Part shown: positions 16,775-25,670 of the stretch, piece after piece
How positions within the stretch are numbered: position 1 is the first letter of the stretch
How the letters are laid out: each line of letters begins with the position of its first letter
From: Streptomyces sp. SUK 48
GTDB lineage: Bacteria > Actinomycetota > Actinomycetes > Streptomycetales > Streptomycetaceae
DNA: 64,000 bases
Reading direction: 5' to 3'
NCBI RefSeq assembly: GCF_009650765.1
Contig: NZ_CP045740.1
Location: 1,612,001 to 1,676,000, forward strand
Program-made: the position numbers and the translations under genes
Notes under the pieces: generated by a model
What the model was told of the DNA's origin: nothing
What the model saw: only the letters and a program-made list of their open reading frames with translations
The model's database searches: none

Positions 16775-16980
16775 GCGGGGGCACTCACCCGGGCGGAGCA
16801 CCCGGGGTACCGGCCGGGGTCGCGGGACCGGCGCGGACGGCCGAGCGGGCCGGGTTCCGGGCGCTGTGGATCTCGGACCGCCACCGTCCGAAGGCGCCGG
16901 CCCGGTCGGCCGAAGGATGAGCGGGCTCGCGGGACGAGCCCGGGGGACGAGCGGGCCGGGGAGCGGCCCCGGGGGGACTC

Positions 16981-17003
16981 CCCGCGCCGGTCACCGGCGC
17001 GGG
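16981..17003 (-). terminator. Hairpin overlapping the end of the membrane protein gene
   Basis: CCCGCGCCGGT and its exact complement around one central base; the stem spans the TGA codon of the minus-strand gene ending at 16991. It could terminate that transcript or stabilise its 3' end. Confidence 0.5.
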
Positions 17004-17464
17004 TCGTCCAGGTCGGCCGGGGTCATCGGCGGATTCTTGGGGATCGGCGGGTACGGCATGCCGAGGCCGCCCGGAGGGGCGACCGGCGGGGTGCCGCCGA
17101 CCACGCGGTGCGGCGGATGCGGGTGATGCCCTGACGACCCCGAGGCGCCCGAGGACCCCGAGGACGAGGCGTGGGCGCTGGCCCGCAGCGCGTACGCCAC
17201 CGCGGCCATCAGCGCCCCGGTGATCAGCGCGGCCGCCCAGCCGGGCAGCCCGGTCGCCAGGGCCAGGCCGACGGCGACGGCGACCGCGCCGCCCGCGTAC
17301 AGGGCGGCGGCGCCCGACGCTCCGTAGAGCACGGCGGTACGGCGCTGCTTGCGGGTCTGTTCGCGCAGCTCCTCCCGTACCGTCACGCGGGCCACCTGCG
17401 CCAGCTCCTCGACCAGTTCCTTGTCGAGATGTTCCAGATGATCCAAAGGCTGTGAACGGTTCAT
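16991..17464 (-). CDS. Small membrane protein, phage-holin-family-III/DUF1469-like
   Basis: A 157-residue protein. Residues 1-45 form a charged amphipathic helix (LEHLDKELVEELAQVARVTV). Two membrane segments follow (about 48-72 and 75-95). The C-terminal 60 residues are Ser/Gly/His/Pro-rich and disordered. The arrangement resembles the putative holin/DUF1469 membrane proteins of actinobacteria, whose role is unknown; it need not be a phage holin. The start at 17464 has no obvious ribosome site; GGGTAC lies 10-15 bases upstream. It diverges from the VOC gene. Confidence 0.7.
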   Translation of the reverse strand: MNRSQPLDHLEHLDKELVEELAQVARVTVREELREQTRKQRRTAVLYGASGAAALYAGGAVAVAVGLALATGLPGWAAALITGALMAAVAYALRASAHASSSGSSGASGSSGHHPHPPHRVVGGTPPVAPPGGLGMPYPPIPKNPPMTPADLDDPRR

Positions 17465-17546
17465 GCCATGCGGGTACCCGGTGCGCACTCCGGGTAACTC
17501 CGCGGGTGCGTGCGCGTCGGCCCTCGTCCCAACTAGGCTCGTCCGC

Positions 17547-17894
17547 ATGGAGATTATGGGCGCCTCGCTGCGTATCTGCGTTGCCGACATCGAGACCGCG
17601 ATCCCCTTCTACGAGCGGCTGGCCGGTGGCACGGCGCAGCGGTTCGCACGCGGCGGGGTCCAGGTCGCCGCGATCGGCTCCTTCCTGCTGATGAGCGGCC
17701 CCGAGGCCGAACTGGAGATCCTGCGGAAGGTCACCGCGACCATCGCCGTCAAGGACGTGGGCGAGGCGCGTGAGCTGCTCACCGGCCTCGGCGCCCGCAT
17801 CCTGGTGGAGCCGGTGCCGACACCGGCGGGCAGCAACATGCTCGCGATGCACCCGGACGGATCGCTCTTCGAGTACGTCGACCAGCACGGCTGA
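17547..17894 (+). CDS. VOC family protein (glyoxalase/bleomycin-resistance fold)
   Basis: A 115-residue single VOC domain: GASLRICVADIETAIPFYERL at the start and a metal-ligand-like SLFEYVDQHG near the end. The first histidine ligand of glyoxalase I is replaced (SLRICV), so classic glyoxalase chemistry is doubtful. VOC proteins may be metal-dependent dioxygenases, isomerases or drug-binding proteins. Its stop is four bases from the stop of the convergent DUF5107 gene, without a terminator between them. Confidence 0.8.
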   Translation: MEIMGASLRICVADIETAIPFYERLAGGTAQRFARGGVQVAAIGSFLLMSGPEAELEILRKVTATIAVKDVGEARELLTGLGARILVEPVPTPAGSNMLAMHPDGSLFEYVDQHG

Positions 17895-17898
17895 GCGC

Positions 17899-19860
17899 TC
17901 AGGCGGGATCGGGACGCATCCTGAAGTCGTAGCGGGCGGGCAGGGGTTCGTCGGTGAGCCGGGCCCACACCCGGTCGAGCGCCTGGGAGCCCTCCCGCAG
18001 ATCGGCGATCTCGAACCCCGCGTCGAACACGGCCCGCGCCTCGGCGCGGCGGCCCTCCGCGAGCAGCAACTCCGCCTCCAGCAGCCGGAATCGGCCGCGC
18101 CGCCGGACGGTCCGCGGCAGCCGTTCCCAGACGCCACGGGCGTCTGCCGTCCGCCCGGTCCGCAGCAGCGCTTCGAGCGTCTCGCGGCCGAGGGCGGCCC
18201 GTTCCGCGATCCGGTCCGGGCCCTCGGGGCGTCCCGCGCCGCACAGGTCGCCGAACGCCTCGGCGTACCGCTCGGCGGCCCGCTCGTGGTGGCCGCCGTC
18301 CGCGTCGGCGACGGCGAGGGCGCGCAGCAGCGGCCAGCGGGCGGGGGCGAGCCGCAGGGCGCGTTCCCAGCTGCGGACGGCCTGGGCGCGGTCGCCCGCG
18401 TGCCACTGGGCGATGCCGAGGTGGTACTCGGTGTGCCAGGTGGCGGGCGCGCTCTCCAGCAGGTCCCGCCAGTGCGGGGCGACGAGCGTGTCGCCGGCCG
18501 GCTCGGGGCCGCGCGGGGCGGGCAGGCTGCCGGTGCGCAGCAACTCCCGCCAGGGTTGCTGGGCTTCGCCGAGCGTGGACTCGGGGAAGGGTGTGCCGGC
18601 CAGCTTCCCCCCGGTGCGCAGCACTTCGAGCGCTCCCCAGCCGGAGCCGGTGGCGAGGATCTCGCCGGGCTCGGTGTCGGCGTGCGCCCGCCACCGGGTG
18701 TACGCCTCCTCGACGCGGGCGCGCGGCAGCGCCGACTCCAGCTTCTCCTCGGCCCGCCGGACCGCGCCCGGCCACTCCCCCGCGGGCGAGCTGTCGAGCG
18801 GGCCGTACGCCTCCAGCCAGGACACCTCGCTCTCCGGTTCCAGGCGCACATGCTCCAACTGGGTGCGGGCCAGGCCCGCCTGGATCTCGCAGTAGCCGCC
18901 GGTGCCGGGCTCGGTGAGCCACCGCTGCCAGCGGCGGCCGCCCGGGCCGCCGCCCCAGACGAACAGCTTGCGGCCGCGCAGCGCGTCGGTGGAGGTCTGC
19001 ACCAGCCCGCGCCCGTCCGCGTCCAGCGCGGCGATCCAGCGGCGCCGGCCGTCGGGCACGTCGTAGAAGTAGTCCGCGGCGTGGGCGCTGTTGAGGGGGT
19101 ACGTGCGGTCGATGCCGTCGTACGACGGGACGGGCACCCGGCGCAACCGGCGCTCGTAGCCGAACTGCCATGCCTGCTCGGCGGGGGCGAGGACCCGGAC
19201 CTCCTCGGGCACCGCGGTGTTGGACCACCAGTAGGCGGGCACCGGATGCTCGTGCGGGTTGCGGACGCGGACGCCGACATGCAGGAAGTCGGAGCCGTCC
19301 GGCAGCCACAGGTCGACCTGGAAGGGCAGGTCGCGCAGCCGCTCCCACTCCCACAGGCGCAGCATCTCCCCGCCGTCGGGGGCGGGCACGCGCGCGGCGT
19401 GCACGGGCGCGCAGGAGAGGGCGGTGTGGCCGGTGGCGCCGATGTTCCACTCGATGCCGCCGGAGAACCAGGCGCCGTTGAGGGCGAAGTCGGCGGGCTG
19501 GAACACCGGGTTGCGGTACAGGAGTTCGCGGCCGGTCGGCAGATGGAGCAGGGAGGCGACCCGGCCGCCGAGGCCGGGCAGGACGGTGGCGCGCAGCCGG
19601 TCGTTCTCGATCACCAGGGCGTCGAGTCGGCGGGGTGCGCGGGTCCGGCCGTAGCCGTCGCGCAGCCGGACCGGCAGCAGACTGCGCAGTGGCGCGTACC
19701 CGAGTCCGCGGGCCATGTCCCGGGGTATGTCCTCCCGGTCGCGGTCGTCGATGCGGTGGACCTCGTCGAGCGGGCGCAGCGGGGGCAGCGGGTTGTCCGG
19801 GCCCAACTCGGCGGCGGGCAGGGTCAGTACCTCACGTCGGATCCTTGTCACGACGACCAT
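17899..19860 (-). CDS. DUF5107 domain protein with TPR-like C-terminus
   Basis: A 653-residue cytoplasmic protein. Residues about 65-340 form a galactose-mutarotase-like beta-sandwich domain (LRATVLPGLGGRVASLLHLPTGRELLY, NGAWFSGGIEWNIGATGH, VPAYWWSNTAVPEEVRVLAP), the DUF5107 signature. The remainder is alpha-helical with TPR-like units (WHTEYHLGIAQWHAGDRAQAVRSWERAL). Such proteins are often linked to carbohydrate metabolism, but no sugar genes are nearby. The start at 19860 was chosen over an upstream in-frame ATG; neither has a strong ribosome site. Confidence 0.82.
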   Translation of the reverse strand: MVVVTRIRREVLTLPAAELGPDNPLPPLRPLDEVHRIDDRDREDIPRDMARGLGYAPLRSLLPVRLRDGYGRTRAPRRLDALVIENDRLRATVLPGLGGRVASLLHLPTGRELLYRNPVFQPADFALNGAWFSGGIEWNIGATGHTALSCAPVHAARVPAPDGGEMLRLWEWERLRDLPFQVDLWLPDGSDFLHVGVRVRNPHEHPVPAYWWSNTAVPEEVRVLAPAEQAWQFGYERRLRRVPVPSYDGIDRTYPLNSAHAADYFYDVPDGRRRWIAALDADGRGLVQTSTDALRGRKLFVWGGGPGGRRWQRWLTEPGTGGYCEIQAGLARTQLEHVRLEPESEVSWLEAYGPLDSSPAGEWPGAVRRAEEKLESALPRARVEEAYTRWRAHADTEPGEILATGSGWGALEVLRTGGKLAGTPFPESTLGEAQQPWRELLRTGSLPAPRGPEPAGDTLVAPHWRDLLESAPATWHTEYHLGIAQWHAGDRAQAVRSWERALRLAPARWPLLRALAVADADGGHHERAAERYAEAFGDLCGAGRPEGPDRIAERAALGRETLEALLRTGRTADARGVWERLPRTVRRRGRFRLLEAELLLAEGRRAEARAVFDAGFEIADLREGSQALDRVWARLTDEPLPARYDFRMRPDPA

Positions 19861-19950
19861 GGAACCCGGCGTGCGGTGAGACGGCCAGGGGAGCTGCCGG
19901 TCAGGATTGCGCAAAGGGCGCGGGGGCCCGGGGCGGCGGACCGTCCGAGG

Positions 19951-20496
19951 TCAGGCGCGCATCTCGGTGGTGAGCGCCCAGCGTTCGTGGTCCCGCCAGT
20001 CCCCGTCGATGTAGATCATCTTCGGGGAGAAGCCCTCCAGGCGGAATCCCGCGCCCCGGGCCAGCGCGATGGAGGCGACGTTCTCCGGCTGGGCGTTGAT
20101 CTCCAGGCGGTGCAGCGCGAGCGGCCCGAAGGCGTGGCCGATCACCAGGTCCAGGCCCTCGCGCATCAGACCGCGCCCGGCGGCGTGCGCGAACGCGCCG
20201 TAGCCGAGGGCGCCGCAACGGAAGCCGCCCCGGACGATGTTGTTGATGTTGATGAACCCGGCGATGCCCCCGCCCTCGCGCTCGCACACCAGGAAGCCGG
20301 CCTTCGTCGGGTCGTCGATCAGCCGCGCCGCGTACTCGGCGTACGCGTCCTCGGCGTACGGCGGGAACAGCCACGGGCGGTGCAGGTCCTTGCTCTCGCG
20401 GGCGCGCGCGGTGAACTCGGGGCCGTCGTCCAGGGTGAAATGGCGGATGCCCACCCGGGGGCCTTCGCGGAGATGGCGGGACGCGATGTGCGGCAT
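19951..20496 (-). CDS. GNAT acetyltransferase, RimJ/RimL-like
   Basis: A 181-residue GNAT domain. The central strands (AGFININNIVRGGFRCGALGYGAF), the acetyl-CoA-binding region after GRGLMREGLDLVIGHAFG and the late LHRLEINAQPENVASIALARGAGF match ribosomal-protein-alanine acetyltransferase-like proteins. The substrate could be a protein N-terminus or a small molecule. The start at 20496 is reasonable. It lies 41 bases after the start of the peptidase operon's last gene on the same strand, so weak co-transcription is possible. Confidence 0.85.
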   Translation of the reverse strand: MPHIASRHLREGPRVGIRHFTLDDGPEFTARARESKDLHRPWLFPPYAEDAYAEYAARLIDDPTKAGFLVCEREGGGIAGFININNIVRGGFRCGALGYGAFAHAAGRGLMREGLDLVIGHAFGPLALHRLEINAQPENVASIALARGAGFRLEGFSPKMIYIDGDWRDHERWALTTEMRA

Positions 20497-20537
20497 CCGG
20501 CCAGCTTACGCGTCCGGACCTGCCGCGCGGCGCGTGC

Positions 20538-21461
20538 TCAGCGCAGCGCGGGCTCGGCCAGCATCAGCGTCCCCGCGTCCGCGTCCAGCTCCGCCTCGGC
20601 CCCGAACGGGATCGTCAGCGCGTCCGCGCAGTGCCCGAACCCCATCTCCTCGCAGACCGGCACCCCGAGTCCGCCGAGCCGGTCCGCGAGGACGGCACGC
20701 ACCTCCTCGTACGGTCCGCACCGCTCCCAGGACCCGAGCCCGATCCCGGCGACCCCGTCCAGCCAGCCGGAGCGCAGCAGCTGGGTGAGCAACCGGTCGA
20801 TGCGGTACGGCTGTTCGGTCACGTCCTCGATCATCAGCAGCCCGCCGCGCGCACCGGTCCGGGCGAGCGGGGTGCCGAGGTCGGCGGCGAGCCCGCCGAG
20901 GTAGCCGCCGAGGGTCACCCCGCGGGCCCGGCCGGGCACCAGCGCCGTACCGGTCGTGGCGACGGCCTGGACCGTCTCGGGCGCGAACAGGGTGGCCTTC
21001 AGGTGCTCCTGCGCCCGGGCGCTCTTGATGAAGTCGATCCCGGCGGCCACCGGCCCGTACAGCGTGACCAGGCCGAGGCGGGTGGCGAACGCCTGGTGCA
21101 GATGGGTGACATCGCTGAAGCCGAGGAAGACCTTCGGTCCGGCGGCGCGCAGCGCGTCCCAGTCGACCAGGTCGGCCATGCGCTGGGCGCCGTAGCCGCC
21201 GCGGGCGCACAGCACCGCGGCCACCGACGGATCGCACCAGGCGCTCTGGAGATCCGCGGCCCGGTCGGCGTCGCTGCCCGCCAGGTAGCCCAACTCGCCG
21301 TGCCGGTCGAGGACATGAGGCATGACGACGGGGTCGAGTTCCCAGCCGCGCAGCACGTCGAGGCCCGCCTGGACGCGCTCCTCGGGCACCGGCCCGCTGG
21401 GGGCGACGACGGCCACCCGGGCGCCCGGGGCCAGTCTCGGCGGGCGGGCGAGGGGCTTCAC
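20538..21461 (-). CDS. LD-carboxypeptidase (muramoyltetrapeptide carboxypeptidase, S66)
   Basis: A 307-residue S66 peptidase. The catalytic serine is S116 in LGFSDVTHLH, the glutamate E212 in MIEDVTEQPYRID, and the histidine H278 in GFGHCAD, matching the LdcA triad spacing. RGGYGAQRM precedes the serine as usual. It removes the terminal D-Ala from muropeptide tetrapeptides, in the cytoplasm, during cell-wall recycling. The GTG start at 21461 overlaps the S9 peptidase stop as GTGA, so the two are translationally coupled. Confidence 0.9.
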   Translation of the reverse strand: MKPLARPPRLAPGARVAVVAPSGPVPEERVQAGLDVLRGWELDPVVMPHVLDRHGELGYLAGSDADRAADLQSAWCDPSVAAVLCARGGYGAQRMADLVDWDALRAAGPKVFLGFSDVTHLHQAFATRLGLVTLYGPVAAGIDFIKSARAQEHLKATLFAPETVQAVATTGTALVPGRARGVTLGGYLGGLAADLGTPLARTGARGGLLMIEDVTEQPYRIDRLLTQLLRSGWLDGVAGIGLGSWERCGPYEEVRAVLADRLGGLGVPVCEEMGFGHCADALTIPFGAEAELDADAGTLMLAEPALR

Positions 21462-23410
21462 CGGCGCAGCTCCAGTCGGGGCACTCCAGGCGTGTCCAGC
21501 TTGAACACCTGTGCGTACAGCGAGAGTTCGGCCTCCAGGGCGCGGATCACGGTGTCCGCCCTGCGGAACCCGTGCCCCTCCCCCTCGAAGGTGAGGTAGG
21601 CGTGCGGGACGTCCTTGCCCTGGACGCGGGCGAGGAACTCCTCGCACTGCACGGGCGGGCAGATGACGTCGTCCAGGCCCTGGAGCATCAGGAACGGCAC
21701 GGCGAGCCGGTCGGCGTGGCTCGCGGGCGAACGCTCGGTGTAGCGGGTCGGCACCTCGGTGAACGGGCCGATCAGGGACTCCATGTAGCGCGACTCGAAG
21801 TCGTGGGTGCCGTCGGAGGCCCAGCTGGTCAGGTCGAGGACCGGGTAGAGGATGGTGCCACACGCGTAGACGTTCGTGGTGGTGAGGGAGGCGGCGGTGG
21901 TCCAGCCGCCCGCGCTGCCGCCCCGGATCGCGAGCCGCCCGGGGTCCGCGGTGCCCTCCTCGGCGAGCGCGCGGGCGACGGCCGCGCAGTCCTCGACGTC
22001 GACCACGCCCCACTGCTCGCGCAGCCGCTCGCGGTAGGCGCGGCCGTAGCCGGTGGAGCCGCCGTAGTTGACCTCGGCGACACCGATGCCCCGGGAGGTG
22101 AAATAGGCGATCTCCAGGTCGAGGACGAGCGGCACCCGGCTGGTGGGGCCGCCGTGCGCCCAGATGACATAGGGCGGCAACTCGCCGTCGGGCGCGGCGT
22201 GTTCGGGGTGGTGCGGCGGGAAGACCTGGGCGTGCACCTCGCGGCCGTCGGGTCCGGTGAAGACGCGGATCTGCGGCTCGGGGTAATAGGCGGGGTCCAC
22301 CGGGTCCTGGTGGCGGGCGCCGACGGCGCGGGCGCGGCCCGTGGTGGTGTCCAGCTCGACCACCTCGTACGCGGTGCGCGGGCTGGCGCCGACGGCGGCG
22401 ACCCGGCTGCCGTGCACGGCGAGGTTCGCGGCGAACTCGGTCCAGGGGCCGGCCGCGTCGACGATCTCCCCGGACTCCGGGTCCAGGATGCCGAGCACGG
22501 TCGAGCCCTTGCCGTGCACGACCGCGATCAGCCCGCTGTCCAGCGGCGCGAACCAGCGCAGGCCCAGCTGCCACAGCGGGCCGCCGAACTCCTCCTCGCG
22601 GGTGCACAGCGGGACGTCGTCGCGGTAGAGGTTCCACCAGCCGCCGCGGTCGCTGGAGTACAGCAGCCTGCCGTCCGGGGCCCATTCCACCTGGGCGACG
22701 GCCTCGCCCGCTCCCCCGGCGACGGTGTGCGCGCCGCACAGGGTGCCGTCCGGGCCGACCTCGGCGACCCGCAGTTCGGTGCCCTCCCAGGGCATCCGCG
22801 GATGGTCCCAGGCGAGCCAGGCGGCGCGCCGGCCGTCCGGGGAGAGCCGGGGTCCGGTGACGAACTGGTGCCGTTCTTCGGTGAGTTCGCGCACCGCGCC
22901 CCGGTCCTCGGCGGCCGAGCCGTCGAGGGGGACGGCGGCGAGGACGCGCCGGACGTCGCCGGGGTCGTCGCCGGTGTACTCCTCCAGCACGCACCACACC
23001 TCGCCCCGTTCGAGGTCGAGCCGCGGTTCGGCCCAGCGCAGTCCGCCGCCGACCGGGGAGAGCGGGGTGAGCGGGCGGGGTTCGCCGCCCGGCTCGTACC
23101 GGTAGAGCCGCTGGTCGGCGAAGTGGGCGAAGACCACGAGGGGTTCGCCGCCCCGGCTCTCGGCGGTCCAGGGCCGGCCGCCGTACTCGATGACGCGGGT
23201 GCGCACGTTCCACGGCGGGGGCAGCAGCGATTCCTCGGTGCCGTCGGCGCGGCGCCGTATCAGCGCGCGGCGGCCGCCCTCGCCGGGGCGGGGTGCGGTC
23301 CACCAGATCTCGTCCCCGACGTGGTCCACCCAGTCCGGGCGGCCGTCGTGGGCGGCGGCGAGCGCCGCGTCGATGGGTGACGGCCAGGTGCCGTACGGCG
23401 TCCGGTGCAT
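21458..23410 (-). CDS. S9 family prolyl-oligopeptidase-like peptidase
   Basis: A 650-residue protein: an N-terminal beta-propeller (about 30-390, with repeats such as RLSPDGRRAAWLAWD and EWAPDGRLLYSSDRGG) and a C-terminal alpha/beta-hydrolase domain. The catalytic triad is Ser in IRGGSAGGWTT, Asp in LQGLDDVICPP and His in EGEGHGFRR. No signal peptide, so cytoplasmic. It should cleave short peptides or acyl-aminoacyl bonds. The start at 23410 was chosen because GGGGAGGA lies six bases upstream; an ATG five codons earlier is possible. It lies 20 bases after the M20 gene. Confidence 0.9.
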   Translation of the reverse strand: MHRTPYGTWPSPIDAALAAAHDGRPDWVDHVGDEIWWTAPRPGEGGRRALIRRRADGTEESLLPPPWNVRTRVIEYGGRPWTAESRGGEPLVVFAHFADQRLYRYEPGGEPRPLTPLSPVGGGLRWAEPRLDLERGEVWCVLEEYTGDDPGDVRRVLAAVPLDGSAAEDRGAVRELTEERHQFVTGPRLSPDGRRAAWLAWDHPRMPWEGTELRVAEVGPDGTLCGAHTVAGGAGEAVAQVEWAPDGRLLYSSDRGGWWNLYRDDVPLCTREEEFGGPLWQLGLRWFAPLDSGLIAVVHGKGSTVLGILDPESGEIVDAAGPWTEFAANLAVHGSRVAAVGASPRTAYEVVELDTTTGRARAVGARHQDPVDPAYYPEPQIRVFTGPDGREVHAQVFPPHHPEHAAPDGELPPYVIWAHGGPTSRVPLVLDLEIAYFTSRGIGVAEVNYGGSTGYGRAYRERLREQWGVVDVEDCAAVARALAEEGTADPGRLAIRGGSAGGWTTAASLTTTNVYACGTILYPVLDLTSWASDGTHDFESRYMESLIGPFTEVPTRYTERSPASHADRLAVPFLMLQGLDDVICPPVQCEEFLARVQGKDVPHAYLTFEGEGHGFRRADTVIRALEAELSLYAQVFKLDTPGVPRLELRR

Positions 23411-23430
23411 GTTGTCCTCCCCCATGTCGT

Positions 23431-24735
23431 CTAGGCCGTGCGCAGGAAGCGGTCGAGGACCCGGACGCCGAAGCGCAGCGCCTCGACGGGCACGCGTTCG
23501 TCCACTCCGTGGAACAGCGCCTGGTAGTCGAGCCCTTCGGGCAGTTTCAGCGGTGCGAAGCCGTAGCCGGTGATGCCGAGCCGGGAGAACTGCTTGGCGT
23601 CGGTGCCGCCGGACATGCAGTACGGCACGACATGCCCCTCGGGCGCGAACTCCTGTACGGCCGCCCGCATCCGGCCGAAGAGCGTCGAGTCCACCGGTGC
23701 TTCGAGGGCGGCCTCGCGGTGCGCGAACTCCCAGTCGACGTCCGGTCCGGTGAGCCGGTCGAGGGTGGCGGTGAACTCCTCCTCGCCGCCCGGCAGATAG
23801 CGTCCGTCGACATGGGCGACGGCCTCGCCCGGGATCACGTTCACTTTGTAACCGGCTTCCAGCATGGTCGGGTTGGCGCTGTTGCGGACGGTCGCCTCCA
23901 CCAGTCGGGCGGCCGGGCCCAGCTTCTCCAGCAGCCGGTCGACATCGCCGTAGTCGGCGTCGATGCCGTACAGCGCGGCGAGTTCGGCGAGTGCGGCGTG
24001 CACGGTCGGGGTGAGCCGCGCCGGCCACCGGTGCTCGCCGATGCGGGTGACGGCGGCGGCGAGCCGGGTCACCGCGTTCTCCTGGTTGACCTTGGAGCCG
24101 TGCCCGGCGCGGCCGCGCGCGGTCAACGTGAGCCACCCGGTGCCGCGTTCCCCGGCGGCGATCGGGTAGATCTGCCGCCCGGCGCCGTCGTGGAAGGTGA
24201 AGGCGCCGGACTCGCTGATGCCCTCGGTGCAGCCCTCGAACAGATCGGCGTGCGCGTCGGCGAGGAAGCCGGAGCCGTCCTCGGCGCTGGCCTCCTCGTC
24301 GGCGGTGAACGCGACGACCAGATCCCGGCGGGGCCGCGCCCCCGTACGGGCCCAGGAGCGGACGACCGCGAGGATCATCGCGTCCATGTTCTTCATGTCG
24401 ACGGCGCCCCGCCCCCACACCACCCCGTCCCGGACCTCCCCGGAGAACGGGGGCACGCTCCACTCGGCTGCCTCGGCGGGCACCACGTCGAGATGACCGT
24501 GGACCAGCAGGGCGTCCGCCTCCGGGTCGGTGCCCTCGATCCGGGCGACCACATTGGTACGGCCCGGGGTGCGCTCCAGCATCAGCGGTTCGAGGCCGGC
24601 GCCGGCCAGCCGCTCGGCCGCGTACTCGGCGGCGGGCCGTTCCCGGCAGTCGCCGCCGCCCCGGTTCGTGGTGTCGATCCGGATCAGCCCCGAGGTGAAC
24701 TCCACGACCTCGTCGAGGGCCCGCGGGTCAGCCAT
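23431..24735 (-). CDS. M20 family metallopeptidase (dipeptidase/acetylornithine-deacetylase-like)
   Basis: A 434-residue zinc peptidase with the M20 metal ligands in order: LLVHGHLDVVPA, WGRGAVDMKNMDA, TADEEASAEDG (Glu-Glu), and a C-terminal ALFHGVDERVPVE. A dimerisation domain (about 190-310) starts at RGRAGHGSK. It is likely a cytoplasmic exo- or dipeptidase. The start at 24735 overlaps the dppA stop by eight bases. The gene belongs to an operon of four peptide-cleaving enzymes. Confidence 0.88.
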   Translation of the reverse strand: MADPRALDEVVEFTSGLIRIDTTNRGGGDCRERPAAEYAAERLAGAGLEPLMLERTPGRTNVVARIEGTDPEADALLVHGHLDVVPAEAAEWSVPPFSGEVRDGVVWGRGAVDMKNMDAMILAVVRSWARTGARPRRDLVVAFTADEEASAEDGSGFLADAHADLFEGCTEGISESGAFTFHDGAGRQIYPIAAGERGTGWLTLTARGRAGHGSKVNQENAVTRLAAAVTRIGEHRWPARLTPTVHAALAELAALYGIDADYGDVDRLLEKLGPAARLVEATVRNSANPTMLEAGYKVNVIPGEAVAHVDGRYLPGGEEEFTATLDRLTGPDVDWEFAHREAALEAPVDSTLFGRMRAAVQEFAPEGHVVPYCMSGGTDAKQFSRLGITGYGFAPLKLPEGLDYQALFHGVDERVPVEALRFGVRVLDRFLRTA

Positions 24736-25561
24736 ACTGCTCCTCCACGGCGCTGGAGGCGATCGTGGTGACCGCCTTGAACGTCCGGATGCCCTCGTAC
24801 ATCGTGGCGCTGGTGTACGCCACCTTCCGCTCGCCGACGCGCGCGACGCCCGGGACCACGGTCGCGGCCAGCGCCAGATGCTCGGCGTCGAACTCCACGG
24901 CGACGGTGAACGGCCCCGCCTCCACGGGCGCGTGCCGCACGGCGAGCCGGGCCGCTTCCTTGGCGGCGGCGCGGATGTCGGCGGCGGTGCGGGTGGGGGT
25001 GCGGCAGACGGCCGCGTACCGCGACACATGGTCCTTGACGGCGACCTTCAGCGCCTCGGGCGCGTAGCCGAGCGCGTCCTCGCAGGCCACGTCGTCGCCG
25101 GTGACGAGGACGACGGGGACGCCGTACTCGGCGACGACCTGCGCGTTGAGCAGGCCCTCGCTGGCGCGTTCGTCGTTCAGCCAGACGCCGGTGATCTGGT
25201 TGGCGAGGTAGGTGTGGGCGAGCACGCCCTCCATCCCGGCGCCCGCGTGGTAACCGATGAAGGCGACGCCGTCGACGTCCCCGTGCTGGACGCCCTCCAC
25301 CATGGACAGCGCCTTGTGCCGCCCGGTGAGCATCTCGACCCGCTCATCAAGCTGTTCGAGCAGCAGGTTGCGCATCGTCCAGTGGGCCTCGTTGACGAGC
25401 ACCTCGTCGGCGCCGCCGTCGAAGAATCCCTGCGCGGCGGCGTTCACGTCCGAGGTGAACATCCCCCGGCACCGCTCCCACTGCGGCGTCCCCGGCAGCA
25501 CGTCCGCCGGCCAGGTGACACCGGTGGCCCCCTCCATGTCGGCACTGATGAGGATCTTCAT
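24728..25561 (-). CDS. M55 D-aminopeptidase DppA-like
   Basis: A 277-residue protein with the M55 signature at the very start (MKILISADMEGATGV; Asp8 and Glu10 are metal ligands). Further ligands lie in VNEAHWTMRN and GYHAGAGMEG. DppA of Bacillus subtilis is a self-compartmentalising decameric D-aminopeptidase that cleaves D-Ala-containing peptides. It is first in the peptidase operon. The start at 25561 lacks a clear ribosome site. It diverges from the ClC gene over a 109-base gap that contains a palindrome. Confidence 0.9.
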   Translation of the reverse strand: MKILISADMEGATGVTWPADVLPGTPQWERCRGMFTSDVNAAAQGFFDGGADEVLVNEAHWTMRNLLLEQLDERVEMLTGRHKALSMVEGVQHGDVDGVAFIGYHAGAGMEGVLAHTYLANQITGVWLNDERASEGLLNAQVVAEYGVPVVLVTGDDVACEDALGYAPEALKVAVKDHVSRYAAVCRTPTRTAADIRAAAKEAARLAVRHAPVEAGPFTVAVEFDAEHLALAATVVPGVARVGERKVAYTSATMYEGIRTFKAVTTIASSAVEEQYG

Positions 25562-25635
25562 GGACCAGCACGTTACGCGCTGCGGGGTCACCGGACCAGG
25601 AAAGCGGCCGGGACGACGTGGCGGCTCCGCCTCAT

Positions 25636-25654
25636 CTTTTGCATAATGCAAAAG
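25636..25654. promoter_or_regulatory. Perfect 19-bp palindrome, candidate MarR operator 1
   Basis: CTTTTGCAT-A-ATGCAAAAG, a perfect inverted repeat about one central base, unusually AT-rich for this genome. It ends 16 bases before the ClC start codon, immediately upstream of its ribosome site. The core TTGCATNATGCAA recurs at 27504-27516. A MarR-family gene lies just beyond ClC. Confidence 0.7.
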
Positions 25655-25670
25655 TGAGGAAGGAGAATAA

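Noticed and set aside
13747..16920. Plus-strand frame across gvpO and transketolase
   Set aside because: Opposite strand to both genes, low-complexity composition, and crosses two strong terminators.
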